From Nymphalis io (taxonomy: Eukaryota > Arthropoda > Insecta > Lepidoptera > Nymphalidae): DNA of 64,000 bases. Under the pieces are notes generated by a model that searched no databases, had not been told where the DNA came from, and worked only from the letters and a program-made list of their open reading frames with translations. The position numbers were made by a program, and so were the translations under genes. The stretch is from NCBI RefSeq assembly GCF_905147045.1, contig NC_065897.1, positions 6,215,001-6,279,000 on the forward strand, read 5' to 3'. Positions 39,300 through 51,512 of this stretch are shown in pieces. How positions within the stretch are numbered: position 1 is the first letter of the stretch; every line of letters starts with the position of its first letter.

Positions 39300-40785
39300 A
39301 TATGAAGTTACCACATTCACGCCCTGCATACAACCACACACGCGCATTCGTCTAAACATTTATAGTAACAGCTAAGTTTTATTTATTACGTCGCATTATC
39401 CATTACAGATAATAAGTATGAAATTAATCGTCTCAAGCCTTATTTAGTGTCGGCGCTTGACTATCGTCTTACATGGTTTTTACAAAGGTAAACATTTGAA
39501 TGTATTTTAATTAGTGACGTCGCCCTTATAGCCAAGCGCCAATCAAACGCTCGATACAATGTCTAAATCTTATTTAAACTATTTTAGACATTTAAAGTCA
39601 TTTCGTAAACTAAGCATCGATATAAATAACGCTATAATTTATACTTTATCTATAACGTTAAACCTACTGCACTTAATACAATAGCTACCCACGTACACCG
39701 GATCATATATGTATATGAGACGCTGAGATTATATTACAATGTTTAAAGTAGGAAACTTTAACGAAACTCTTACTTTATATTGTACGCCAGAATTCTTTGT
39801 GGGTATTCAGTCATATTTTTATTTGTATAATGAACCTTCAAAATCGCTAACTTAACAATGCTATTATACATTTCTATCTTTTTAAATATTCTAGTATCAG
39901 TTAAACCTAATCATTGCACTAAATGAACAAGTTATTTAATGTTGAAGATCACATATTAACATGAAAAATTGTACGCAATGTTCTATGAATACTTAGACAC
40001 ACTTGGATTGTTTTACATTCGATTGTTGTGCAGTTTATTTGACGAACTTATTATTTTTTTTAAATTAGATAGCTAGTGAGAAATCTGAAATCGTATATAA
40101 ATGTTTGGAAAATTTTTCAAAAGCAGTCTTAGGTCAATTCCAACCGTTTTAGTGATCAATTTAATAATTGTTTGCTTGCTTTGTTGTTAGTATTATTGAG
40201 GTTACAAATAATAAGTAAGCTGAGGCTGAAGCTGTTGCTTATTTAAATGTATAAATTGTAAATCAAGATACTTAATGTATAAATATGGCATTTAACAATA
40301 AGTTTAAAGGTACATTTTGTAAAAGATTAAATGTTGACGTATAAGTTATGTGTATCGTCGATAAAACCGTTAGGCTTAACCTAAATATAAAGAAATATTT
40401 ACAAATTTCACTATGGAAGAAAAGTTTCTGCGACTTCGCCTTACGTCACGAAATCTACGTGCTTATTTCGTATTTAATAACAGTATTTACAGTTTAATCT
40501 CAAAGTAAAAGAACTTTATCGAGATCAGATACACAAAAAATGTTAACGCTAGTAATTATAGTTCAATACTTTAATTTACACAAACGAGCGTGTCGTTTCG
40601 GAATAAGACTCGAGAAGCCCTTCACAAATGTACGATGCATTTACATTTCAATGATGAGATATCTTTGGGTCTTGATCTTGCATCTTATTTTCTCTGAATT
40701 CAGGTTTGACGCTTATGATGGGTTTTCTCGTTTCGTCGCTGCTTTCGTATTGGTCGGGGAAGTCGTTCGCCCCGGCGCTTGCCAG
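39300..40785 (-). other. probable dac 3' untranslated region and proximal flank
   Basis: This sequence directly follows the dac stop on the minus strand. It has no SINE copy, although such copies are frequent from 3 to 36.6 kb. Several minus-strand polyadenylation-like hexamers occur (AATAAA complement at 40034-40039, ATTAAA complements at 40473-40478 and 40493-40498), but in DNA this AT-rich such hexamers are common by chance, so I cannot choose the true end. The stretch 40540-40780 is less AT-rich than the rest and could be conserved UTR. The far limit given is arbitrary. Confidence 0.35.
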
Positions 40786-40916
40786 CTAAGTGGCGGAGCT
40801 AAACAGAACTGAATTCTTGTAGTAGCTGGCACGGTCGGAAAGAGGGCTCTTCACGTCACGTTCCATGGCCTGTTGGCGGGACTTGCGCTCCATCTCCAAC
40901 TCTTGCGCCAAGGATT
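40786..40916 (-). CDS. dac: dachshund, terminal coding exon with stop
   Basis: This is the last coding exon. After the split glutamate codon it reads SLAQELEMERKSRQQAMER, then DVKSPLSDRA and SYYKNSVLFSSAT, followed by a TAG stop at 40786-40788. The acceptor is TTGCCAACAG (AG at 40917-40918). The two leading bases complete the codon started by the single base left at the donor near 46836, so the three exons join without frameshift. The tail has a short charged helix (ELEMERKSRQQ) that extends the coiled-coil character, then a Ser-Pro (KSPL) and a Tyr-Tyr-Lys motif, which could be modification or docking sites (inference). The intron before it is 5919 bp. An open frame on the opposite strand (40540-40812) overlaps it but is an antisense shadow. 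Confidence 0.92.
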
Positions 40917-43900
40917 CTGTTGGCAAGAAAATTAATGTTATGGATCGTATCGTATATTACACGTAAAAATATTGAAGATATTAATTGTAGATAAATAATA
41001 ACATAGCATTGTTAATAAAGTATGTAAATATAAATTAACACAAACTAAACTACTAATTAAGTATACTTTTGCTTGGATATAAAAGATAAATTGTCATTAA
41101 ATCGAATTTTATTTGGTAATATTAAAGGTTTGCGCTAAAAGATGAATGTGTCGCTCCGGAAAATGTCATTAGTATCGCAATGGCTGACATCAAACGCACT
41201 CGACGTCTATATGGAACTTCATGATTTAATATTAAATATTGCATTTCGTAAAAACGTATCACCTACGAAGTCGTGGTTGCCTATGTTTTGTGATAAAGCT
41301 ATAAATACGAGTTTAATGTATCTGAATAAATAAAAACAATTTCATTTGTTTTCATATATAATATACATACATACAAATAACTGTTAGCGGAACTAACACG
41401 TTATTTTAGTGTAAATATATAAATATTTTATGATTGCTGAAGGATGGAATTAAATGGTCTTACGATCATCTTTAAAATATAAATATGAGTGGTAAAAGTA
41501 TATTGTTTCTTAATATTGACAGAGGTTTTTAGTACTTTTTTAATCAATAAAGAAAAATTAGTAATTTAATAAAAATATTACCATAATTTTGATCCAAATG
41601 AATAAATATAGTTTTGCTATTAAAGATACACTCAAGCATAAAGCTTAGGTTGATATATATATTTTAAATTTTTATTTGAATAATACGATTTTATCGATAA
41701 GAATAATTTTTGATTTATTGTAAGAGAATAAAGGTACAAATTAAGGAATACGATATTTTTAATATAAATGATAATCTCATAACCTGACATAAACAAGTGA
41801 AAAGAAAAATTTAAAAAGGAAACATTTTATGAGACGAATATTTTCTAATAAGGTTTTGGGAAAATTGACAAAGTTCGTGAAGAGGCAAGAGTAGGTGAGG
41901 TAAGGCAATTGTCTCCGAAAACGTCTACGTTTTACGAAATATGCTTATTCAATTTCATGCAACGCTTGCCGCCTCCTGCAATTTACGAGATATAAAAGAT
42001 ATAAACGGAATCACGTTTTTTGCTTACTCTCAGGGAACATTTTCTCAACTGGAATTCAATTTCTGTAAGAGATATTCGTTTATAATTTATGCTTAAAATA
42101 ATAGTGAATTATTTATATGAATCATTCATGAAGGCAATTACTATACTATATTCGTTGTTTATTAAATTTATTTGGTTGAAGATATTTTTTTAAATTCATA
42201 TAAAATTTCATAATCAAGAAACTCTATTGTATATACAATAAATATATTATAAGAAAATGATTTAAAAACTTGCAATTTTTTTTTAAGCTTCGTAAAACAA
42301 ATAGTGGTTGATCAAATGACACAATTTGTGTTTCGTTTGTCATTAAAAAAACTCAATTATAATCCGATTTGTCTCAACGGCGACTGGCTCCAGGGCATCA
42401 CACTCGCAAGTGTCGCTCATTGAGGGTTGTCCCGAAACAGAAACCTATTATCCCGGGTGAGATTATACGCCTAGGGCGTCACAATTAAATATTATACACT
42501 TAAAAGCTTCGGCCTTTGCCGTTTCACTTCGCTGCCACCCCTAAATGTCCCATTAGGTCTGTTTGAATACGTAATATTTTTGCATTTGCCGCTCCTAAAA
42601 CAGAATTGCCGGTTCCTTTGAGTGCTATAATCTATTTGTTCTTTGAAATAACTGTTACGCTTGAGTGCTTGAGTTAAATAAAAAGTTAGCCTTTCATGTA
42701 AGACTTCGTTTCTTCAAGCAATTCTTCGAATTAAACTCTTATTAAATATTATTATTATATATTATTTCTCAATTATTATAAGCACTATCTTGTTTTATCC
42801 TTAAATGATATTGATGATAATTATGGAAAATATTTTTAACGTAAATTAAAAAAAAGAGTCGATAGCTATTGAGTTGGTTGTTACAAAGACATTCCTTAGG
42901 TTACATTGCCCTATAAAAGCAAATCTGAAAAACTTTTAAATTGATCAAGTCAACGATTAGTTCAAAGAGAAACGAATCGATTTTGTAATTAAATAGAAGA
43001 TAGAGCAAGAAATTAGACGGACGATATTCACTCTTTAAAGACAAATTGTTTCTCGAATTTTGGTCAAACAAAAACTTGTATTGTTCAGATTTAAAGATGT
43101 CTTTCACCCGTAGTCTATTTTCTGCGTAGTATTATAAACTTTTGTTTTTTTTTTTGTAATTTATACCTCTGAAAAATATAATTAAAAGTGATATTTTATC
43201 CTGCATAGCAACCGATGCCTTTGTACGACGAGACCTCGAATTTAAAATAATTAAACTCTTTTTTTATTGATTCTTTGCTGAATTTGAGAAGGTTGTGACA
43301 AAAGGGTTAGCTTTCATGAATGAAGGCAGTAGTATAGAGGAGTATATGAGTGCTTATATGATTAGACCCGCTAAACGCTTACGCATGAGCCGAATAGTGG
43401 GTAGTTTAACGTTTTCTTGACAAGCTGAGGACGGGTGATACTGCTGCTAACATTTTGAAGCGTGACTAATTACATTGATTGATTTCCTATTAGAAGTACT
43501 CTTTCTATTTTTTCCAAGGATTCAATTTCTTCGTGACACAATTGAGTTCATTTTCAATTTAACTTTAAAAAAATAAACAAGTCTTTGTGATTCGTCATTA
43601 TAATAGTTCTATGATCGGGTCGGTTGATTGGGTAAAAGTAATAGTTTTATTTCTTTTATAGTTCATTTTTATGAATTTAAGGAGATAAGATTATAACAGT
43701 ATTTATTTCTTGTACACGTTAATATTTTGTTGAAGCGTACAAAAGTTAATATCGTCAAAGGTTTCGGGCGCACCTGTGCTGTACAATTTTATTTCCATTC
43801 ATTTTACAAGCGTACCTATAAAGTAGCCGGAGAAGTTTCCTCTTTATTAATTTTTCAACTTTATATTACTTAACATCAGTTGGTTCATTTCCGTTTCTAC

Positions 43901-44687
43901 GCCCTTTATGAAAAATGTACCGATATTTATTTATATAAAAAAATAATTTAATTTACATTGTTTATTTATTGACATGCAAATGAAAAAGCATTATATATGT
44001 CTGTTTGTTAATAACAAGGTTATGTAGTTAAGTAGTCAAATACATTTTTTCGCATTGAGATTCTCCCCTAACCCTAACCACCTACCGAAATCGAAAACTT
44101 TTATATATTTTAATGTTTGCGAGATCGATTTCTTCAATAAGACATTTTTTTTCACGTGCGATAAAAAAAATATTAAGTTATTTATTTTTACTGATATTAG
44201 GTCAGGCTTATTTTTTTAAATTATCTTACCCTTTCGTACTGGTCGTATACGTCAAAAAATTATAGATTTTAGCTATCGACTGTTATAAAGAACGTTTGAT
44301 GGATTTATTCTCATAGTCAATACTTTTCACCATCTATCGAAGTCATTAATTGTTTTCAATAAAAATGTTATTATGTGTGATATGTACGTTTCCGCTGTAA
44401 TTTAATTTCAACTAAAATTAATTTCAGAAAATTTTGTACTTTGAATACATTTTTTGTATTTTTATGTATCTTTAAACTTTTGATTTATCCCCCGTTTCGT
44501 TGAAGGAAAATGTAGAAAAAGTTTTCTAATTTACGAATAATAAAATATGTTTTTTTCTTTTACCGGCGGCAATGAAGAAAGATGATAAAAGGGCAAAGTT
44601 TTATTTTTATTTATACTTTCTATTGCCTTTTAAAAAATATATTTCTTTAGAGTTAGTTTAATATATGTTTCTTAATTTATTTTTATC

Positions 44688-44750
44688 ATACCAATATTAT
44701 AAAGAGTTTAATATTGTTTTGCAATATTAAACTCTTTATAATATTGGTAT
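44688..44750. repeat. perfect inverted repeat, 29-bp arms, 5-nt spacer, in dac last intron
   Basis: The left arm 44688-44716 starts ATACCAATATTATAAAGAG and the right arm 44722-44750 is its exact complement; the spacer is TTTTG. A third, partial direct copy of the left arm (TATTATAAAGAGTTTTG) follows from 44748. The RNA of either strand would fold into a 63-nt hairpin. The length resembles a pre-miRNA, but the perfect pairing and tiny loop do not. Confidence 0.96.
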
Positions 44751-44837
44751 TATAAAGAGTTTTGTTTTTAATTAAAGAAAGGCTTGACTGATATGTATTG
44801 AGATTTCTTTCAAGTAATTTTCTAAAACACCAAAGCA

Positions 44838-44938
44838 GGAGTCAGTGTATACACTTACGTGCATCAGAAAGCATGTAAATCTAGTTCTTTGTCTGAACTT
44901 TTTCTAGTCGTGCCGTCTCATCGAGTTATGAGTGCAAT
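44838..44938 (+). mobile_element. SINE family C fragment
   Basis: GGAGTCAGTGTATACACTTA, CGTGCATCAGAAAGCATGTA and TCGTGCCGTCTCATCGAGTT parallel the body of C1 (GTGTACACTCCCGTGCCTCT and GTCGTGTCGGATTACCGTCC). It is old and truncated at both ends, and lies in the dac last intron. Confidence 0.75.
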
Positions 44939-46835
44939 ATGAGATGTGCAAATCGTACTTTATTTTATATATCTAATAAAATTTACAACATTTCTAAATA
45001 ACACAATTAAATTAGTAAAGTAATATTCCATTTGTAGGCTCTGCACTCGCGTGTTCGCGTGCGTTAGATACTTGAGAAGGGCAACAGTTAAATTAGTTGC
45101 AATTTCTACTTGAAAGCAAAGCCTGTTGGCGGGGCACTTGTCGGGAAAACAGGAAACGTGAAGCGTATCAATGTTCCACTAGTTAATGTGATATTTTACG
45201 ATATGCGATACGTCTAATTTCGCATGATAAATTTCTACGAAAAAAAAATATTCCATGGAATTATTGATGTAATTATTTTATAATAGAAATTTGTTTCGTT
45301 TTTTACGAATAATTATTTATGTGTAAATATAATCTGCATTTTATATAATCTTACTAATCTTTTATGTTATTAATTTACAACAAAATATTTTAGATATCGT
45401 ATAGTAAGACAAAAATAAATTAAAATAAAATGTTATGAGTCAACAATATGAAACACAAAAGAACGATGCTAGTTTTCATATCCATCACTCGCTGTGTGAG
45501 GGTGTGGCTGCACACAATAGTATTTGAAAGTCCACAGCGGCCGGTGCATTTTTAATGAAATTTCTGGGCTTTCCACAAAGAGGATATGAATGAAAAAATC
45601 TACTAACATGTGAGCTAAACATACTCTTCTTGTTATGCGTTGCCACTGGCAATTTTGTCTACAAATGCATGTATGTCTGTATCATATTTTAATACTTTTA
45701 ACTTGTTGTATTTGTCTTTCGCTTTACGCTTTTTTCGAATTATATATATATCTTATACGGGCATAATATATCGTGTTTATTAGGTCATATTTAATTTAAA
45801 GATAATTAAATACTGAATAACAATCACTTCGTTTGTTTTCACGCTAATTACGTAATACTTATTTACATTGATTAATAGTGCTTAACATCATATTTTACTA
45901 AATAAATAAATGTTTTTTTGTCTATAATAACTAAATATTATTATTTCGATAAAAAATAATTGGGAGGTGCTCTCCCTAATACAAATTCAATAAAAATAAG
46001 AATGCGTGTATCGTTTTCTGCTTTTGAATACTTGACATTCTCAATTCGCAATGGTATGTAATATGATGAGTTCAAACATCGCATGTTGAATTTTTTTCCA
46101 TTTCAATCAATATCTATATGTACATATAGAGGCACAATTTTAATTTTAATACAAAGCGGCTATTATATTTGCTGGAGAGTTTAATTTCGTAATGTAACTC
46201 ACTTGAAAGGATTTGTCTAAATGACATTATTGTAATGAAATCCAATTATACGATCATATTTTTCATATAATCATTTTTGGACTTGATAAATTTGTGACGC
46301 TGTAAACGCTCTATAATTGTTTTGATGTACTTTGTGTAGTCCAAGTAATTATAAAATGTTTAAATAACATAAATGTTTATTTTTATACAAGAGATATTTT
46401 GAAAGTTACAAAATGTTAAATTAATAAATTTAATTTGTAAATAGAATATAAATTTATTATTTAGCCTCAATTAAATGATTATGGCTTATGTTAAAAAAGT
46501 AAAACATTTTTTACGACTACGAGAACGTGTTTTCAACCACATACCACAACCAAAACAAACGCCCATTTTACTTTTTATGTAGTTTCATTCATATTTATTT
46601 TAGTGGAATTTAATTGGTATTTCAAGAACATGAAAAGTGAGATGTTTTAACGATAATACTAACGGATCGAACGCGATTTATATGATAATACCGTTTTCGT
46701 ATTACTATGTTTGCATTCTTTAGCCTGCGATATCTAAATTTAGGATACCATAGTGATTTGTCAAGCACTTGGTAAGTTCCTTTATATTATCGAATGATAC
46801 ATAGAGAGGTAATTCATGTTTATGTAAATGCTTAC

Positions 46836-47036
46836 CAGAGTAATTCTGCCAAAAGGCAGCTCCTCCGCTCATGATGTCGACGGGCGGTGGCGGGTAATTC
46901 CACTGCGGTTTGTCGGGCGTGCGTGGCGGGTCCCGCTGGAACGGCGGCGATGAGGTGGGTGGTTCTGTGCTCGGTGGCTTGCTCTCGGTACCATTCTCAC
47001 GTTCTCGATTCTCTTGCGTTACGGGTGTAAGGTTTT
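46836..47036 (-). CDS. dac: dachshund, penultimate coding exon (proline-rich linker)
   Basis: This exon continues the Dac reading frame. After a split glutamate codon it reads NLTPVTQENRERENG, then SKPPSTEPPTSSPPF, a stretch ending KPQWNYPPPPVDIM, and finally SGGAAFWQNYS. It is 201 nt, with acceptor TTTCTGTAG (AG at 47037-47038) and donor CTG|GTAAGC (GT at 46834-46835). The first part (ENLTP) is comparable to the segment after the coil in vertebrate Dach (a T-P-E acidic stretch). The rest is a low-complexity, probably disordered proline and serine linker, ending in an aromatic motif that I take to be insect-specific (from memory, not searched). Incoming and outgoing phases are both 1, so skipping it would still leave a glutamate codon at the junction and keep the frame. 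Base composition is much richer in G and C than the surrounding introns, as expected for coding sequence here. The intron to the upstream exon is 785 bp. Confidence 0.93.
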
Positions 47037-47821
47037 CTACAGAAACATTGATAGGTTCAGATTATTTGAAGCAACAGATTTAGAAATTTCAATAAAAAAT
47101 TCCGCGAATGATATCATTGGGGTCTAATTGCTGGTATTTTAATAATAATGGACTGTAAATACCCAGACTTTTAAATGTATTTGTACTACTTTAATGGTTT
47201 GTTAATAAATATAAGTGGCAAACAGTGATTATACAAGAAATTTAACTCAAATGCGTGTTACTTTAGCTCCGAACCCTCATTTCAAATGGCCTGCAAAACG
47301 ATTTCCTGACACGGAGATTAGTACAAGCCTTCACTAACGTTTACCACCCCACTTACGTCACGCACTCCATACACACTTGCAATCAATTGTAATACAAGTT
47401 ATGTTATTCTTTAAACGAAACATAGTTTTATTCTTTGTTACATACAGTTGAAATTCGTATTACAATAACTTCACCTCATAACGTTTCATTACTGTGAAAA
47501 TGTCGAGTTTTAACTGATATACAGATAGTTTGACAGAAGTTAAGTTAACATGTCAGAGGCACTCAGGTAATATAGGGATTTGTTGTACTTCCTGACTGCA
47601 AACGGTTGTTCTATTTTATTTACAAAACATTTACAAGCACATATATCAGAAATTATAAAATACAATTTTGACTTATTATTGGCATGTTTTTATTGAATAT
47701 TTAAGTAATAACGTATTAAGTGCATAAATTGCCAAGCGAATGTGGACAGTATGTAATATTTTTGGCGCATTTTGATTTTGTTTGTCAATAGATTTTTTTT
47801 TAATTTTATACATTTTCTTAC
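47037..47821 (-). other. dac intron between coil exon and linker exon (785 bp)
   Basis: The intron is bounded by GTAAGA (47816-47821) and a CTGTAG acceptor (47037-47042). It is AT-rich, with a more balanced patch near 47260-47375. There are no repeats or open frames of note apart from continuation of the upstream exon frame to a stop at 47676. Confidence 0.85.
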
Positions 47822-47968
47822 CTGTAACTATTCTAAGTATTTCAGAAGGCGCTCCAGACTGTTTCAGCGCTTCTTCAATCTTCTGTCGTCTCTTCAGCTC
47901 TGATTCTAACTGATCTTGAATTTGTTGCCTCTGCTTTCTCTCTTTCTTGAGTCTCTTCTGGTACATGA
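47822..47968 (-). CDS. dac: dachshund, third-from-last coding exon (C-terminal Dachbox coiled coil)
   Basis: This is an internal exon of Dachshund, a nuclear transcription cofactor of the Ski/Sno/Dac family that acts with Eyes absent and Sine oculis in eye, leg and brain development (family knowledge). The sequence reads MYQKRLKKERKQRQQI, then a charged helical stretch ending ELKRRQKIEEALKQSGAP and EILRIVT. The YQKRLKKE core matches the coiled coil of the conserved C-terminal Dachbox of fly and vertebrate Dach proteins. The exon is bounded by a TTTTTTCAG acceptor (AG at 47969-47970) and a CAG|GTAAGA donor (GT at 47820-47821). It starts with two bases finishing a split codon (probably valine) and ends with one base, so it is phase 1-1 and 147 nt long. 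The ATG at its start is internal, not the gene start. The upstream half of the coil must be on an exon beyond the window, since I found none up to 64000. Confidence 0.94.
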
Positions 47969-50900
47969 CTGAAAAAATATTGCAATGTCAACACGTGATA
48001 GATTTTTAAATACTAAAAATAAATAAATGTTGAAGGTTTACACAACTGTTTATATTTGGAGATGACAGTTCTAGATGTTTATCTTGACAATTGGGAACGA
48101 CTATTGAAACGGTATATTGAAAATTTAACCGCTTTTTTCATAAAGCGTCGAAATACTAGTTCCGGACTTGGGGCACCTAGGAATCCATATTTATCACTTG
48201 CACAGAGTAATCCAAATAGCTGCAATAATAGTTCTAACATCTGAGTTCTGCTCATTATTCTTCAATAGGCGTGCATTTATTTTTAACGATGATTTTTGGA
48301 GGTTTATCTTAGCAAAGTGATAGTTTATAATTGTTTAAGAATCGCCATAATTCGCCAGAAATTATACATTCTTTGTCTTTACAGTGCTATCACTTATTTA
48401 TTAAATAACTAAAGAAAAGATACAAACTAGACTAAAAAGCTAGACTTTTTTGTTCAGACGTTCCATCGTCAAACGGTTGAACAGCTACATACTGTTTACG
48501 AGTATTACATAATTTAGTGAAATCAAACCAAAATTGAAAATGTAATAATATATTTATTTTAAATATTTGATAGTAACTTGAACTTAGATAATTATATAAT
48601 ATTGTCTAGTACAAATTAAAGTTGTCTAAAAATAAAACAAGTCGTTTTCTCATTAAATATTCGCTAGTAATTAATGTTGTTGCTAATGAAGGTTCGGGGT
48701 TCACCAGCGAGCGACTCCTACGCATCATTTGTCATACAACCTCCGACACGGCTCGTAATAACGCGTCGTTTTTGTTCCTCTACATTTCTTAATACGATTT
48801 GAGACTTGCCTTTATGGAAATTGTAAAAATAAACAATAATTAGTATCCAATGGATCAGCCAGTGCTTCTTGATTTGTTCAAGTTACCTATTTTGTTTAAA
48901 ATTGACGTTTTAAGATAGAGTTATTAATCATAAGCTACTTTTACAATATTGTTTGTATGTAAATTTATATATTTTTACTTATAATACATCTTATAAGCCT
49001 TAAAAAGTTAAACCAAGTAAGTGTAGTCAGTCTACTAATATTTCAACCTTGTTCCACAATGAAATGATAAAATAATTTGATTAATAAAACGATAAATGTG
49101 ATTTAAAGCGAAAAGAGTAAGTCAATCTTGACTCAATTTATAAGACGATTTCGATTTCATATAAAAATGATCGTGAACTAAAACTGTCATATGTATAATG
49201 TCCTTCTGTAGCTAGTAAATATATTTTTTCTAAGAAGATACTTTGTTATATTAGAATTAGTTTTTATTTTGTTACCGTAAAAATATGTTAATTAATATTT
49301 CTCATTTACAACATATTATATTTTTGACCAAAAACATATGAGGCAGAAGGAGTTTCATACGACATAATTTCACATATTTAGGATAAAAGGTGACGCTAAC
49401 GCTAATACAAAGGTGTGACTGTGCCCCCAGAGGTCCAGTGAGTGGAAAATTCAACGGGCCGTCGAGTCCGAACGGCGATACAGACCAACACCTCTGAAAA
49501 ACGATTTCTCACTCCAATGACGCTTATTTTTGGATCTTTTCATCTCATCTCATTTGTAAATAACGCGTAAATTATCAAGTAGCTGAAGCATTTTACCGCG
49601 TATATTGAAAATAGTATATTTATTGAGATAATTTATTCGGAGCTGGAAGGTATTCAAAAGAATCCGATAGCAATCAAACGTCTTATCGTACTCAATAAAG
49701 CGGGAGCGACGCTCGTCTATTGTTTTTATAAGTCAATATTTGTCTATCGATCGGCGGCGCCCTTTGAAAATAATCCGGCTCGTAGCTTTATATCGATGAG
49801 TTCACGAGTAAAGATGAATCGTAATAATTTTTCAATTGATTATATTCTTCTCGACGCTTCGAGGTTCGAAAGAAATTCTAATCCTTTGTTGCTATCTGAT
49901 TTAAGTTCGAATTGAAAAAGTTCTTTTAGAATATTCATTTTATAACAGCGAATTTGGAATTTATTACTTTCTTTAAAGACGATTTTTTTGGCTAATATTA
50001 CTTTCTTTTTCAAAGTTTTATTTTTGTAATGATAAAAAAATTGGATGGGGTGATAATGAAAATTAAAAATTAACTTTTTGATATGCGGTACAAAACAACA
50101 TTAACGGTCGCATACCGAACAGACGAACAGAGGTCGCGATACTAAGTAAAACAATTCGACGACCGAGCGTATGAATAAAAACGAACCAACGAAATATTGA
50201 AGGAATCCGTTCAAAGGGGAAAATATGCAATAAAAAGTCTGGCTCGATACAGAATGAGAGTGTGGTTAAAAAGCAACGAACGAATATGGTTGCGAACATC
50301 CGTTGCAGACAAAAGTTTGGCTACTTGACTATGCAAATTATATTTGCGGACCGCCGCGGTTGAGACCGATCTCCGACGTTCCATTTCACTTTTACTTGTA
50401 TAACGTGTATTCTTTTCATATTTTCATCCGATTTCCTTTCCCCTCGTTCATTTTGTTCCGTTTTTAAAAGTCGCAGAACAATACCGCTTTCTGCGGGGTT
50501 TATACGCCGCGAGCAGTTTCTTTGCACGCTTCTTTTTCCTATTATTATTATATCTATCTCTTTATATGTATCCGGTTCTTTTCTTTAATACTTTCAACTC
50601 ATAAATGGCTGATACGGGCCCCTTGGGTCGGTTGCTCAAATAACATGTAAATGAGTCGGTTTGTGTATCCGAATTATATTCCATTCCCCTAAATAGCACT
50701 TAAAAATGAAACATTATTAAATTGATGTTACAATGTGTCCTTTATTAATTGTATATTGGACATTTTTTTACCAATTTAGATGATAAATAAATAATAAACA
50801 CTGGCAACACTATTAGATGACGTTGATGATTTCGTTTTACATTCGAGTCGTATTTCTTGATTATTCGCATGTATTGTATCTTTATTATATCTTTAAACCT

Positions 50901-51393
50901 TTATAAACACTATTTGAATGATTTTACTATGTTACTACTATCTATGTTGAGTTGACTTCCTAGATCATTTGACTTATTTTTTATTTGTTAATTTAAAATT
51001 TAATATTTGCCATAATTATAATAGTTTTTCCACTGTGACATAAAGTAAATAAAAATCGACATTTATGACAGCCACTCCCCCTCAGTCGCGCCCGAGCCAT
51101 TTAGATAAGTCTTTTTTATAGTTCTTTATTGAAAATAAATTGCCTAGAATAAAATCAGACACAGTCGAAATGGCTTTCCGATAGATGTGTATGAAATAAT
51201 GTTTGGCAGATAAGATGCGTCAGTTATCACGACGTATGTTCGATTCAAGGGGCATAATCGAATGAGATGACGATGTGATTTTTTTAATGCTCAATCTAAT
51301 ATAATGGGGTAATGTTATGTAACTTCAAAAACTTCAAAACCTTAAGATAAAATATATACTTGATACAAAATAATATTAAAAGTTTCGATAAGA

Positions 51394-51512
51394 ACCACCA
51401 ACCCGCATTGGAGCATAGTGGTGGAGCTGGAAATAAGCTCCAAAACCTTCTTCTCAAAAAGTGAGAGGAGGCCTTTAGCCCAGCAGTGGGACATTCATAG
51501 GCTGTTATTTTA
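51394..51512 (+). mobile_element. SINE family B, 5'-truncated copy B7 with 8-bp TSD
   Basis: Only the tail is present: ACCAACCCGCATTGGAGC, AGCTCCAAAACCTTCTTCTC, GGAGGCCTTTAGCCCAGCAG and CATAGGCTGTTATTTTA. CGATAAGA flanks it on both sides (51386-51393 and 51513-51520). The copy was therefore short at insertion, not eroded later. Confidence 0.92.

Larger units (their letters stand above)
40917..46835 (-). other. dac last intron (5.9 kb)
   Basis: The intron is bounded by a GTAAGC donor (46830-46835) and a CAACAG acceptor (40917-40922). It is mostly AT-rich and non-coding. It contains a perfect 29-bp hairpin (44688-44750), a fragment of SINE family C (44838-44938) and two relatively GC-rich patches (about 42360-42620 and 45040-45190). 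I see no coding potential in it. Confidence 0.85.

Noticed and set aside
40540..40812. 90-aa plus-strand open frame
   Set aside because: It is antisense to the end of the dac terminal exon and has no recognisable domain.
44062..44080. Telomere-like CCCTAACCCTAACC
   Set aside because: It has barely two units and is not the insect TTAGG repeat; chance.
46114..46129. 16-bp palindrome CTATATGTACATATAG
   Set aside because: Short AT-rich palindromes are expected by chance here; it is not comparable to the long-arm hairpins.
47676..47966. 96-aa open frame as a separate small gene
   Set aside because: Its first 48 codons are the dac coil exon, starting just after a splice acceptor; the remainder is intron read-through.
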